In this document: positions 28,233-37,272 of the stretch, one piece after another | Numbering within the stretch: position 1 is the first letter of the stretch | Layout of the letters: every line of letters starts with the position of its first letter | Assembly: GCF_016862975.1 (NCBI RefSeq) | Contig: NZ_BONZ01000009.1 | Coordinates: 1-64,000, forward strand | Source of the DNA: Rugosimonospora africana | GTDB taxonomy: Bacteria > Actinomycetota > Actinomycetes > Mycobacteriales > Micromonosporaceae | DNA length: 64,000 nucleotides | Direction: 5' to 3' | Program-made: the position numbers and the translations under genes | Notes under the pieces: generated by a model | Database searches by the model: none | What the model was told of the DNA's origin: nothing | What the model saw: only the letters and a program-made list of their open reading frames with translations

Positions 28233-29655
28233 GGTAAGCCTCCAGCCCGTGCCGGCCGCCCTCGCGACCGTACCCGGATTCCTTGTACCCGCCGAACGGC
28301 GAGGTCGGGTCGAACTTGTTGAACGTGTTCGCCCACACCACCCCGGCCCGAAGCCGGTCGGCGACGGCGAGAATGCGAGAACCCTTCTCGCTCCAGATCC
28401 CGGCGGACAGTCCGTACGGCGTGTTGTTCGCCTTCTCCACGGCCTCGGCCGGAGTGCGGAACGTCAGTACCGACAGCACCGGGCCGAAGATCTCCTCCCG
28501 GGCGATCCGGTGGGCCTGAGAGACGCCGGTGAAGATGGTGGGGGCGAACCAGAACCCGCGTTCCGGCAGCTCGCACGGCGGCGACCAGCGCTGCGCGCCT
28601 TCGCTCTCGCCGATCTCCGAGAGCGAGCGGATCTTCTCGAGCTGCGCCGCCGAGTTGATCGCGCCGACGTCGGTGTTCTTGTCCAGCGGATCGCCCACCC
28701 GCAGCTGCGCCATCCGTCGCTTGAGCGCGTCGAGCAACTCCTCGGCGACCGACTCCTGGACCAGCAACCGGGAGCCCGCGCAGCAGACGTGCCCCTGGTT
28801 GAAGAAGATCCCGTTCACGATGCCCTCGACGGCCTGGTCGATCGGGGCGTCGTCGAACACGATGTTGGCCGCCTTGCCGCCCAGCTCCAGGGTCAGCCGC
28901 TTGCGCGTGCCGGCCACCGACTTCGCGATCAGCCGGCCGACCTCGGTCGAGCCGGTGAAGGCGACCTTGTCGACTCCGTCGTGCTCGACCAGCAGGCGGC
29001 CGGTGTCGCCGGCGCCGGTGACGATGTTCACCACGCCCGGCGGCAGGTCGGCCTGCTGGCAGATCTCCGCGAACAGCAGCGCGCTCAGCGGCGTGGTCTC
29101 GGCCGGCTTGAGTACGACCGTGTTGCCGGCGGCCAGCGCCGGAGCGATCTTCCAGGCCAGCATCAGCAGCGGGAAGTTCCACGGGATGACCTGGCCGGCG
29201 ACGCCGAGCGGGCGCGGGTCGGGGCCGAGGCCGGCGTACGGCAGCTTGTCGGCCCAGCCGGCGTAGTAGAAGAAGTGCGCCGCGACCAGCGGCACGTCCA
29301 CGTCGCGGGACTCCCGGATGGGCTTGCCGTTGTCGATCGACTCCAGCACCGCCAGCTCACGCGCCCGCTCCTGGATGATCCGGGCGATCCGGAACAGGTA
29401 TTTGGCCCGCTCCCGGCCGGGCAGCCGGCGCCAGACCGTGTCGTACGCGGCCCGGGCGGCGGCCACCGCGGTGTCCACGTCGGACGGCCCGGCCGAGGCG
29501 ACCTCGGCGAGCACCTCTTCGTTGGCCGGGTTGACCGTCTTGAACCGCTCGCCGTCCTTCGGGTCGACGAACTCCCCGTTGATGAACAGCCCGTAGGACG
29601 GGCGGATGTTCACGATGGCCGGGGACTCCGGCGCGGGAGCGTATTCGAAAGCCAT
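28222..29655 (-). CDS. Aldehyde dehydrogenase, full length
   Basis: Encodes 477 aa and oxidises an aldehyde to the acid with NAD(P). All landmarks are present: PWNFPLLMLAWKIAPALAAG, KPAETTPLSAL, FTGSTEVGRLI, LELGGKAANIVFDDA with the catalytic Glu, NQGHVCCAGSRLLV with the catalytic Cys, and EEIFGPVLSVLTF. Start ATG 29655 has GGGAAG upstream; the much longer open frame reaching 30840 runs through deoC in another frame. It lies 95 bases after deoC on the same strand, so the acetaldehyde released by deoxyribose-phosphate aldolase is a likely substrate. The truncated paralog follows in the same transcript. Confidence 0.94.
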   Translation of the reverse strand: MAFEYAPAPESPAIVNIRPSYGLFINGEFVDPKDGERFKTVNPANEEVLAEVASAGPSDVDTAVAAARAAYDTVWRRLPGRERAKYLFRIARIIQERARELAVLESIDNGKPIRESRDVDVPLVAAHFFYYAGWADKLPYAGLGPDPRPLGVAGQVIPWNFPLLMLAWKIAPALAAGNTVVLKPAETTPLSALLFAEICQQADLPPGVVNIVTGAGDTGRLLVEHDGVDKVAFTGSTEVGRLIAKSVAGTRKRLTLELGGKAANIVFDDAPIDQAVEGIVNGIFFNQGHVCCAGSRLLVQESVAEELLDALKRRMAQLRVGDPLDKNTDVGAINSAAQLEKIRSLSEIGESEGAQRWSPPCELPERGFWFAPTIFTGVSQAHRIAREEIFGPVLSVLTFRTPAEAVEKANNTPYGLSAGIWSEKGSRILAVADRLRAGVVWANTFNKFDPTSPFGGYKESGYGREGGRHGLEAYLAH

Positions 29656-29750
29656 CTGTTCTTCCCATCCGGCCGCTGGCGGCCATCTTCCTTCCCACCC
29701 GACTGGCTGACCTCGTACGCCGCCCGGCGGCGCCCGCTGGCGGCCCCGGC

Positions 29751-30722
29751 TCAGTCCAGGGTGAAGTAGTCCGGGCCCTCGTAGCGGCCGGTCTTGAGCT
29801 TCGTGCGCTGCATCAGCAGGTCGTTGAGCAGGCTGGAGGCGCCCAGCCGGAAGAAGTCCGGGTGCAGCCAGTCCTCGCCGGCGGTCTCGTTGACCAGGAC
29901 CAGGTATTTGATCGCGTCTTTGCTGGTGCGGATGCCGCCCGCCGGCTTGACGCCCACCTGCCGGCCGGTCGCGACCCGGAAGTCGCGCACGGCTTCGAGC
30001 ATCACGAGCGTGACCGGCAGGGTCGCGGCCGGCGCGACCTTGCCGGTGGAGGTCTTGATGAAGTCGGCACCGGCCAGCATGGCCAGCCAGGAGGCGCGCC
30101 GGACGTTGTCGTACGTGGCCAGCTCGCCGGTCTCCAGGATGACCTTGAGGTGAGCCGGGCCGGCCGTCTCCTTGACCGCGGCGATCTCGTCGAAGACCTC
30201 GCGGTAGCGGCCGGACAGGAACGCACCTCGGTTGATCACCATGTCGATCTCGTCGGCGCCGGCGGCCACCGCCGCCCTGGTGTCCTCCAACTTGACCGGC
30301 AGCGGCGCCTGCCCCGACGGGAACGCGGTGGCCACGCTCGCCAGGTGCACGCCGGTGCCGTCGAGGATCGGCGCGGCGACCGGGACCATCGCCGGGTAGA
30401 CGCAGACCGCGGCGACCGGTGGGCAGGACGGGTCCTCGGAGTCGGGGCGCAGCGCCTTGGTGGACAGGGCCCGGACCTTGCCCGGGGTGTCCGCGCCCTC
30501 CAGCGTGGTGAGGTCGATCATCCCGATCGCCTGGTCGATCGCCCACGCCTTCGAGGAGGTCTTGATCGAGCGGGTGCCCAGCATGGCCGCCCGGGCCTGC
30601 GCGCCGACCTCGTCGACGCCGGGGAGGCCGTGCAGGAAGGTGCGCAGGGCGGCCTCCGACCGGGCCACCTCGGAGAGGTCCCCGGCGCCCGAACCGGCGG
30701 GCCGCGTTGCCGTTGCCGTCAT
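29751..30722 (-). CDS. deoC: Deoxyribose-phosphate aldolase
   Basis: Encodes 323 aa. It splits 2-deoxyribose 5-phosphate into glyceraldehyde 3-phosphate and acetaldehyde through a Schiff base. The catalytic region is [13 protein letters not shown] with the Schiff-base Lys, preceded by [11 protein letters not shown] and [10 protein letters not shown] and followed by [15 protein letters not shown] with the second Lys. It belongs to the longer, DeoC2-like form. ATG 30722 is chosen because TACTGT stands six bases upstream in leaderless style and the frame beyond it is poor. It is transcribed away from upp and begins the deoC-aldehyde dehydrogenase operon. Confidence 0.95.
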   Translation of the reverse strand: MTATATRPAGSGAGDLSEVARSEAALRTFLHGLPGVDEVGAQARAAMLGTRSIKTSSKAWAIDQAIGMIDLTTLEGADTPGKVRALSTKALRPDSEDPSCPPVAAVCVYPAMVPVAAPILDGTGVHLASVATAFPSGQAPLPVKLEDTRAAVAAGADEIDMVINRGAFLSGRYREVFDEIAAVKETAGPAHLKVILETGELATYDNVRRASWLAMLAGADFIKTSTGKVAPAATLPVTLVMLEAVRDFRVATGRQVGVKPAGGIRTSKDAIKYLVLVNETAGEDWLHPDFFRLGASSLLNDLLMQRTKLKTGRYEGPDYFTLD

Positions 30723-30728
30723 GCCACA

Positions 30729-30734
30729 ACAGTA
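30729..30734 (-). promoter_or_regulatory. Leaderless-type -10 box of deoC
   Basis: On the minus strand TACTGT ends six bases before the deoC ATG. Confidence 0.6.
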
Positions 30735-30750
30735 CGCGGAGGTGCCGACA

Positions 30751-31410
30751 GTGATCTTGGCTACCATGTCCTCCGTGGACGTACACGTTGTCGATCACCC
30801 GCTGGCCGCAACCCGGCTCACCGCTATGCGGGACGCGCACACTGATTCAGCCGCATTCCGGGCGGCACTGCATGAGTTGACCACGATGCTCGTTTACGAG
30901 GCAACGCGTCCGCTCCCCGTGCACCAGTACCCGGTCCAGACGCCCGTCGCCGAGGCTCGGGGCGCCCGGCTGGCCAACCCGCCGCTGCTGGTCCCGGTGC
31001 TGCGCGCCGGCCTCGGGATGGCGGACGCGGCGCTGGCCCTGCTGCCCGAGTCCTCGATGGGCTTCGTCGGGCTGGCCCGGGACGAGAAGACCTTCGCCCC
31101 GCGGGCGTACCTCGAGTCGCTGCCGACCGATCTGACCGGCCTGCCCGTGCTGGTGCTCGACCCGATGCTGGCCACCGGCGGATCGTTGCTGCACTGCTGC
31201 CAGTTGCTGGCCGACCGGGGCTGCGTCGACATCACGGTGATCTGCGTCCTCGCCGCCCCCGAGGGCGTCGACCGGCTGGCTGCCTCGGACCTGCCGCTCC
31301 GGTTGGTCACCGCGTCGATCGACGAGCACCTCAACGACAAGATGTTCATCGTGCCCGGCCTCGGCGACGCGGGCGACCGCCAGTTCGGCGGGATGCCGCG
31401 GTTCAGCTGA
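30751..31410 (+). CDS. upp: Uracil phosphoribosyltransferase
   Basis: Encodes 219 aa. It makes UMP from uracil and PRPP. GTG 30751 is chosen for GGAGG eight bases upstream; ATG 30766 and GTG 30775 are in-frame alternatives, and the family often starts near [10 protein letters not shown]. Key motifs are [16 protein letters not shown], the PRPP loop [23 protein letters not shown] and [15 protein letters not shown] at the C-terminus. It diverges from deoC with only 28 bases between starts, so the two promoters overlap and the genes may share regulation. Confidence 0.95.
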   Translation: MILATMSSVDVHVVDHPLAATRLTAMRDAHTDSAAFRAALHELTTMLVYEATRPLPVHQYPVQTPVAEARGARLANPPLLVPVLRAGLGMADAALALLPESSMGFVGLARDEKTFAPRAYLESLPTDLTGLPVLVLDPMLATGGSLLHCCQLLADRGCVDITVICVLAAPEGVDRLAASDLPLRLVTASIDEHLNDKMFIVPGLGDAGDRQFGGMPRFS

Positions 31411-31418
31411 GGCGAGCT

Positions 31419-31453
31419 CGGTCACACATTCCGGTCACACGCCCCGGTCACAC
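31419..31453. repeat. Three CGGTCACAC direct repeats
   Basis: Copies at 31419, 31432 and 31445 are spaced exactly 13 bases apart in the gap between the convergent upp and phosphomutase genes. The third copy contains the phosphomutase stop codon. Confidence 0.85.
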
Positions 31454-33118
31454 GCCGAGGGCGGCGGCCGTCTCGGCGCGGAGCGCGGCCAGGCCGGCCG
31501 CGGCCCGCTGCCGCGCCTGCGCCACGTCGCCGGTCACCGGCTCGATCACTTCGAGGTACGCCTTGAGCTTCGGCTCGGTACCCGACGGGCGGACGACCAC
31601 CCGGGCCGACCGGGTCCGGATCGTGATCACGTCGTTTTCCGGGAGCAGATCCTCGACCGAGGCGACCGGCTCGCCGAGCAGCGTGGCCGGGGACTGCGCC
31701 CGGATCCGGTCCATCGCCCGGCCGATCTCGGTCAGGTCCTCGACCCGTACCGAGAGCTGATCGGTCGCGTACACGCCGAATTCGGTGGCGATCTCGTCCA
31801 GCCGGTCGACCAGCGTGCGCCCGGCGGCCCTGAGCCCGGCCGCCAGCTCACACATCAGCAGAGCGGCGGAGATCCCGTCCTTGTCCCGGACCAGCTCGGG
31901 TGCGACGCAGTAGCCGAGCGCCTCCTCGTACCCGTAGACCAACTCGTCCTCGGCCGAACCGGTGGTGGCCCGGACGATCCACTTGAATCCGGTGAGCGTC
32001 TCGGCGTAGGGCAGGCCCCGTTGCCGGCAGATCGCACCCAGCAACGACGAGGACACGATGGTGGTGGCGTAGAGCCCGCGTACCCCCCGGCGCATCAGGT
32101 GGTCGGCGAGCAGTACGCCGACCTCGTCGCCGCGCAGCATCCGCCAGCCGTCCCGGTCCGGTACCGCGACCGCGCACCGGTCGGCGTCCGGATCGTTCGC
32201 GATGGCCAGGTCGGCGCCGGTCGACGAGGCGAGCGCGATGGCCCGGTCGATGGCGCCCGGCTCTTCCGGGTTGGGGAAGGACACCGTGGGAAACTCGGGG
32301 TCCGGCTCGGCCTGAACGTCCACAATGGACGGTCGGGCGAATCCGGCGGCGGGGAGCGCGGCGAGCACCACCGCACCGCCGACGCCGTGCAGCGGGGTGT
32401 ACGCGACGGTGAGGTCGCGCGGCCCGTCCGGGGCCACGACCCCGGCCACGCTGTCCAGGTAGGACTTCACGATGTCCTCGTCCACGACAGTGCCGGGCGG
32501 CCCGAGCGGTACCGCCTTCAGCGGCCCGACGGCCCGGATCGCGGCCTCGATCCCGGCGTCCGCCGGCGGCACGATCTGCGCCCCCGCCCCGGTGGCGCCG
32601 CCCAGCCCCTCGCCGAGGTACACCTTGTAGCCGTTGTCCCGGGGCGGGTTGTGGCTGGCGGTGACCATGACCCCGGCCACCGCGCCGAGCCGGCGCACCG
32701 CGTACGCCAGGATCGGGGTGGGCAGCGGTCGCGGCAGCAGCAGCGCGGCCCGGCCGGCACCGGTGGCCACTCGGGCGGTCTCCTCGGCGAACTCGCGCGA
32801 CCGGTGACGGGCGTCGTACCCGATCACCAGCGGCCCGTCGCCGCCCCGCTCGGCGAGCCAGCCGACCAGCCCGGCCGCCGCGCCCCGGACGACCGCCAGG
32901 TTCATGCCGTTCGGGCCGGCGCGCAGCGGCCCCCGCAGCCCGGCGGTGCCGAACGCCAGCGACCCGGCGAACCGGTCGGCGAGTTCGGCACCGGTCCCCG
33001 GCAGCCCGTCCAGTACCCGCTGAAGCTCGGCCTGGTCGGTGCGGTCCGGGTCGTCGGCCTGCCACTGGGTGGCACGCGCGAGCAGCCCGTCAGGGACGGC
33101 GGGGTCGGTGATCGTCAT
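31448..33118 (-). CDS. Phosphohexomutase (phosphomannomutase/phosphoglucomutase family)
   Basis: Encodes 556 aa. It moves phosphate between C1 and C6 (or C5) of a sugar; the long bacterial form is often called PmmB and could also act on pentose phosphates from nucleoside breakdown. The catalytic Ser loop is VMVTASHNPPRDNGYK, the metal loop NDPDADRCAV, the sugar loop YGYEEALGY and the phosphate loop RPSGTEPKLKAYLE. ATG 33118 follows shortly after the kinase gene stop (33145), within a longer open frame that runs antisense through the kinase and is rejected. Codons near 32318 carry a one-mismatch copy of the 13-bp palindrome. Confidence 0.94.
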   Translation of the reverse strand: MTITDPAVPDGLLARATQWQADDPDRTDQAELQRVLDGLPGTGAELADRFAGSLAFGTAGLRGPLRAGPNGMNLAVVRGAAAGLVGWLAERGGDGPLVIGYDARHRSREFAEETARVATGAGRAALLLPRPLPTPILAYAVRRLGAVAGVMVTASHNPPRDNGYKVYLGEGLGGATGAGAQIVPPADAGIEAAIRAVGPLKAVPLGPPGTVVDEDIVKSYLDSVAGVVAPDGPRDLTVAYTPLHGVGGAVVLAALPAAGFARPSIVDVQAEPDPEFPTVSFPNPEEPGAIDRAIALASSTGADLAIANDPDADRCAVAVPDRDGWRMLRGDEVGVLLADHLMRRGVRGLYATTIVSSSLLGAICRQRGLPYAETLTGFKWIVRATTGSAEDELVYGYEEALGYCVAPELVRDKDGISAALLMCELAAGLRAAGRTLVDRLDEIATEFGVYATDQLSVRVEDLTEIGRAMDRIRAQSPATLLGEPVASVEDLLPENDVITIRTRSARVVVRPSGTEPKLKAYLEVIEPVTGDVAQARQRAAAGLAALRAETAAALGV

Positions 33119-33144
33119 GCCACGTTGATAGCACGCCGCGCCGG

Positions 33145-35121
33145 TCAGTTGGCGAGGTTGAGCTTGTATGACTTGACGGCCTGGTCGTAGATCGGCTTGC
33201 TCTCGGTGAACCGGCTGTCCTCGACCGACAGGTAGAACTCGTACGCTTGCCTGTCGATCACCGTCGCCCGCCAGATGCCGTGGCGCTCGTCGGAACCGGA
33301 GCCGCAGGTGTACTCCAGTTCGGCGGCGGGGTGCCCGTCGAGCTGGACGTCGGTGGACAGCGACACCCGCTTGTACGGCGCCGGGCACTTCTTCGGGTCC
33401 TTGAGCGCCCGCTCGACCGCGGCCATGTAGTCGGCGTTGCTCCGGCCGGCCGGCTCGACGTTGACCCGCAGCCGCCGCTGCGAGTCCTTCGGGTCGGTGA
33501 AGTCGAAGTATGTGTTGCCGGACTTCGTCCAGCCGGTCGGCACGTCCAGCGAGAACTTCCGCGAATCCTGGTATGCGGTGGTCGCGAACACCGGGCCGGC
33601 CGGCGAGGCGTTCGTGGTCGGGCCGGCATTCGGCGAGGACGAGCCGCCGCCGAAGCCGCCGGCCAGGCCGACGATGCCCAGCACGAGGACGACCGCCACC
33701 CCGCCGGCGATGCCCACCTGGGCCGCCTTCGGCAGGGTCCGGAACTTGCGGAGCAGGCCGCTCGCGCCCTGCCGGGTGCCGCTGACGATGTCCGAGAGCA
33801 TGCCGCCGTTGCGCGACCTGCCGTGCACGGCGCCGTACGGCGGCTGGCCCGGCACCGGCGGGAAGCCCGCGTTGGTGCGCTCCATCAGTCCGGTCGCGCC
33901 ACCGTGGCCGATCGGCGGGTCGATCCGGTCGGTCGGCAGCTCGCCCGGGGCGAGCATGGCGCGGCCGCCGATCTGGCCGAACTGGGCCGGCTGGCCGTGC
34001 TGGGATGGCTGGCCGTGCTGGGATGGCTGGCCGTGCTGGGATGGCTGGCCGTGCTGAGGCGGCTGGCCGTGCTGGCCCTGCCCGGCGGCCCGGTCGGTCG
34101 GCAGCTCGCCCGGAGCCAGCATGGCCCGGCCGCCGATCTGCCCGTGCTGGGCGGCCCGGTCGCTCTGGTACACCGGACGGGGCGGCTGGGCGACAGGGAC
34201 CACCGTGTAGGGGTCCGTGACGTGCTGAACGGCGTTGTTGGCCAGCGGCCCGGCCAGCAGGTCGCGCAGGGCCTGCCGGGCGGCGCGGACGTCCCAGCGC
34301 CGCGCGGGATCCTTCTCCAGCAGCCCGTACAGCACGGGAGCGAGCAGGCCGGCCCGGACCGGCGCCACGGGCGGCTCCTCGACCACGGCGCGCATCGTGT
34401 CGAACGGGTCGCCCTTGTCGAACGGCGGGCGGCCCTCGACCGCGGTGAACAGCGACACACCCAGCGAGAACAGGTCGCTGGGTGGCCCGAAGGCGCCGCC
34501 GACCGCCCGTTCGGGAGAGATGAAGTGCGGCGACCCGAGCACCATCCCGGGGGTGGTCAGGTTGCTCTCCGACGGCATGCGGGCCACCCCGAAGTCGGTG
34601 AGCACGCAGCGGCCGTCGGTGCAGATGAGGACGTTGGCGGGCTTGACGTCCCGGTGGAGCACGCCGGCGCCGTGCGCGACCTCCAGTGCGCCGAGCAGCG
34701 CGATGCCGATCTTCGCGACGGCACGGGGAGCGAGCGGCCCGTCGGAAATGATCATGTCGGCGAGGCTGCGGGCGTGCAGCAGCTCCATCACGATCCATGG
34801 CCGGCCGGCCTCGGTGACCACGTCATAGACCTGCACCACGCTGGGGTGCGACAGCGCCGCCGCGGCGCGCGCCTCGCGCAGCGTCCGCTCATACATCGCG
34901 TTGCGGTCCGACGCCGCCATGCCTGGCGGCAGCAGGACCTCCTTCACCGCGACATCGCGGCGCAGGATCGTATCGGCCGCCTGCCACACGGTGCCCATGC
35001 CCCCGTTGCCGATGGCCACCCGCAGTTGATAGCGGCTGCCGATCACGGTCCCGGGAACTGCCCGCGCAGAGGAGGGCGGAGGAAGAGGTTCGCCGTGCCA
35101 CGTCGAGGTCTGGGTTGTCAC
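33145..35121 (-). CDS. Membrane Ser/Thr protein kinase (PknB-like) 1
   Basis: Encodes 658 aa. It is a Hanks-type kinase that phosphorylates cytoplasmic proteins in response to an outside signal. The kinase domain (about residues 30-290) is intact: IGNGGMGTVWQA, VAVKEV, HRDVKPANVL, DFGVAR and SPHFISPERAVGG. A juxtamembrane linker holds five QHGQPS-like hexapeptides between two copies of GQIGGRAMLAPGELPTDR. One membrane helix (VGIAGGVAVVLVLGIVGLAGG) is followed by an extracellular domain of about 150 residues with FSLDVPTGWTKSG and two Cys. There are no PASTA repeats. GTG 35121 has GAAGG upstream. A related extracellular domain occurs in the kinase at 50834. Confidence 0.94.
   Translation of the reverse strand: MTTQTSTWHGEPLPPPSSARAVPGTVIGSRYQLRVAIGNGGMGTVWQAADTILRRDVAVKEVLLPPGMAASDRNAMYERTLREARAAAALSHPSVVQVYDVVTEAGRPWIVMELLHARSLADMIISDGPLAPRAVAKIGIALLGALEVAHGAGVLHRDVKPANVLICTDGRCVLTDFGVARMPSESNLTTPGMVLGSPHFISPERAVGGAFGPPSDLFSLGVSLFTAVEGRPPFDKGDPFDTMRAVVEEPPVAPVRAGLLAPVLYGLLEKDPARRWDVRAARQALRDLLAGPLANNAVQHVTDPYTVVPVAQPPRPVYQSDRAAQHGQIGGRAMLAPGELPTDRAAGQGQHGQPPQHGQPSQHGQPSQHGQPSQHGQPAQFGQIGGRAMLAPGELPTDRIDPPIGHGGATGLMERTNAGFPPVPGQPPYGAVHGRSRNGGMLSDIVSGTRQGASGLLRKFRTLPKAAQVGIAGGVAVVLVLGIVGLAGGFGGGSSSPNAGPTTNASPAGPVFATTAYQDSRKFSLDVPTGWTKSGNTYFDFTDPKDSQRRLRVNVEPAGRSNADYMAAVERALKDPKKCPAPYKRVSLSTDVQLDGHPAAELEYTCGSGSDERHGIWRATVIDRQAYEFYLSVEDSRFTESKPIYDQAVKSYKLNLAN
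33991..34080. repeat. 18-bp repeats in the kinase 1 linker
   Basis: CTGGCCGTGCTGGGATGG occurs exactly at 33991, 34009 and 34027, with degenerate copies at 34045 and 34063. It encodes QHGQPS-type hexapeptides on the minus strand. Confidence 0.92.
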
Positions 35122-35333
35122 TGGCCTTCAACCGTCGCTGGGGACTTCAGAATCTGGTCGAGCGGGAGGTGCTTCGAGCAACCTACCTATCTTGCGTGGT
35201 CAACAGCCGCAGGGAAAGTCACGGGTCCACGGATCGGACAAATCCCACGGCATGTAGCCACCAACTTACTCATGGTCGCGATCGTGTGCACAATCTCAAC
35301 CTTGTTCGGTGTATCCACTTACGTTACTGACCC

Positions 35334-35339
35334 TACGAT
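35334..35339 (+). promoter_or_regulatory. Leaderless-type -10 box of the acyl-CoA mutase
   Basis: TACGAT ends six bases before ATG 35346. The 224-bp divergent gap to the kinase gene (35122-35345) is richer in A/T than the genes and shows no further element I can name. Confidence 0.6.
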
Positions 35340-35345
35340 CCCGGT

Positions 35346-36926
35346 ATGACGCAGCGTCGGAGCGAATCGGGCTTTCCCGTGAAAGCCGTGTACGGCCCCG
35401 CCGATCTCTCCGAGGATTCGGCGGACCGGATCGGAGAGCCCGGGAGCTACCCGTACACGCGCGGCGTGTACCCGACGATGTACACCCAGCGCCCGTGGAC
35501 CATGCGACAGTACGCCGGCTTCGGCACGGCGGCCGAGTCCAACGCGCGGTACCACCAGCTTTTGGCCGCCGGCACGATGGGCCTGTCGGTGGCCTTCGAC
35601 CTGCCGACCCAGATGGGCTACGACTCGGACGACCCGGTCGCCAACGGAGAGGTCGGCAAGGTCGGCGTCGCCATCGACTCGATCGACGACATGCGCCGGC
35701 TGTTCCACGAGATCCCGCTGGACAAGGTGTCCACGTCGATGACCATCAACGCTCCGGCGTCCGTGCTGCTGCTGCTCTACCAGTTGGTCGCCGAGGAGCA
35801 GGGAGTGTCCGGCGACCAGCTGAGCGGCACGATCCAGAACGACGTGCTCAAGGAGTACATCGCCCGCGGCACGTACATCTTCCCGCCCAAGCCCTCGCTG
35901 CGCCTGGTCGCCGACACGTTCGCCTACTGCCGCAAGGAGATCCCGAGGTGGAACACCATCTCGATCTCCGGGTACCACATGGCCGAGGCGGGCGCGACGC
36001 CCGCGCAGGAGGTGGCGTTCACCCTGGCCAACGGGGTCGAGTACGTCCGTGCCGCGCTGGCCGCCGGGCTGGCCGTGGACGACTTCGCGCCCCGGCTGTC
36101 GTTCTTCTTCGTCGCCCGCACCACGCTGCTGGAGGAGGTCGCCAAGTTCCGGGCGGCCCGGCGGATCTGGGCCCGGATCATGCGCGAGGAGTTCGGCGCG
36201 CGCGACCCCAAGTCGTGGATGCTGCGGTTCCACACGCAGACCGCCGGGGTGCAGCTGACCGCGCAGCAGCCGGAGGTCAACCTGGTCCGGGTCGCGGTGC
36301 AGGGCCTCGGCGCGGTGCTCGGTGGCACCCAGTCGCTGCACACGAACTCCTACGACGAGGCCATCGCGCTGCCCACCGAGAAGGCGGCCCGGCTGGCGCT
36401 GCGTACCCAGCAGGTGCTCGCGTACGAGACCGACCTGACCGCGACGGTCGACCCGTTCGCCGGCTCGTACGTGGTCGAGGCGATGACCGACGAGATCGCG
36501 ACGGCAGTCGACGAGCTGATGGGCCGGGTGTTCGAGCACGGCTCGGGGGTCGACGCGATCGAGGCCGGGTTCCAGAAGCGGGAGATCGAGGCGTCGGCGT
36601 ACCGGATCGCGCAGGAGATCGACTCGGCCGAGCGGGTGGTGGTCGGGGTCAACCGGTTCGTGCTGGACCAGGAGGAGCCGTACCAGCCGCTGCGCGTCGA
36701 CCCGGCGATCGAGGCCGAGCAGACGGCCCGGCTGGCTGCGCTCCGCGCCGACCGGGACGGCGACGCTGTCGAGCGCGCGCTGGCCGGTTTGCGGGATGCC
36801 GCATCGGGTACGGGAAACGTGTTGTATCCGTTGAAGGAGGCGCTCCGGCTGCGTGCGACGGTCGGTGAGACCTGCGGCGCGCTGCGCGACGTCTGGGGTC
36901 GGTACCAGCCAACCGAGCGTTTCTGA
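35346..36926 (+). CDS. Acyl-CoA mutase large subunit, methylmalonyl-CoA mutase family
   Basis: Encodes 526 aa. It forms the substrate barrel of a B12-dependent carbon-skeleton mutase. The barrel is complete with [69 protein letters not shown] and [12 protein letters not shown]. The C-terminal B12-binding domain is absent, so a separate small subunit must exist elsewhere. Features such as GVYPTMYT and LRFHTQTAG resemble isobutyryl- or ethylmalonyl-type mutases as much as methylmalonyl-CoA mutase, so the exact substrate is open. With the carboxylase genes downstream, a propionyl-CoA route to succinyl-CoA is plausible. Confidence 0.9.
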   Translation: MTQRRSESGFPVKAVYGPADLSEDSADRIGEPGSYPYTRGVYPTMYTQRPWTMRQYAGFGTAAESNARYHQLLAAGTMGLSVAFDLPTQMGYDSDDPVANGEVGKVGVAIDSIDDMRRLFHEIPLDKVSTSMTINAPASVLLLLYQLVAEEQGVSGDQLSGTIQNDVLKEYIARGTYIFPPKPSLRLVADTFAYCRKEIPRWNTISISGYHMAEAGATPAQEVAFTLANGVEYVRAALAAGLAVDDFAPRLSFFFVARTTLLEEVAKFRAARRIWARIMREEFGARDPKSWMLRFHTQTAGVQLTAQQPEVNLVRVAVQGLGAVLGGTQSLHTNSYDEAIALPTEKAARLALRTQQVLAYETDLTATVDPFAGSYVVEAMTDEIATAVDELMGRVFEHGSGVDAIEAGFQKREIEASAYRIAQEIDSAERVVVGVNRFVLDQEEPYQPLRVDPAIEAEQTARLAALRADRDGDAVERALAGLRDAASGTGNVLYPLKEALRLRATVGETCGALRDVWGRYQPTERF

Positions 36927-37272
36927 ACGCTGACGTTCCCGAGTCTCTACTGCTCCGGGCGTTGACCCCGGACAGAACGCGAACCTTCTTCGGGTGTGAC
37001 GACCGTTTCATGCATGCAACCAGAAACGGGCTTCGGGGCGTTTCCTAACGGGACCGTTACCCGTTGTAGGAGGTTGAGGCCGGATGACCGCGTTCAACGG
37101 GGGCTCGGGACGGGATTTGCCGGCTCCGAAACGGCTCTACCAGGCAATTCGTGACGCACCGCAACCTGGCCGCCACGGGAATGAGATTGCGCAGCGTCAC
37201 CATGCTGGGTCTAGGCTGACCAAGTTGTCAACGGAGGTGCCGACTCGTGGCAAGAGGCCCGAACTGGCCGCT
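36927..37272. other. Intergenic or 5-prime region before the amidohydrolase
   Basis: 346 bp. An in-frame ATG at 37084 with TAGGAGG ten bases upstream could start the amidohydrolase earlier, but only about two thirds of the third codon positions from 37084 to 37272 are G/C, far below the genes around it. I therefore treat it as mostly noncoding, perhaps with a promoter. No terminator is evident. Confidence 0.5.

Noticed and set aside
29656-30840. An N-terminal extension of the full aldehyde dehydrogenase (872-aa frame)
   Set aside because: It runs through deoC on the same strand in another frame and has no protein-like composition.
33119-34798. An N-terminal extension of the phosphohexomutase (1116-aa frame)
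   Set aside because: It overlaps the clearly coding kinase gene; the mutase fold begins at ATG 33118.
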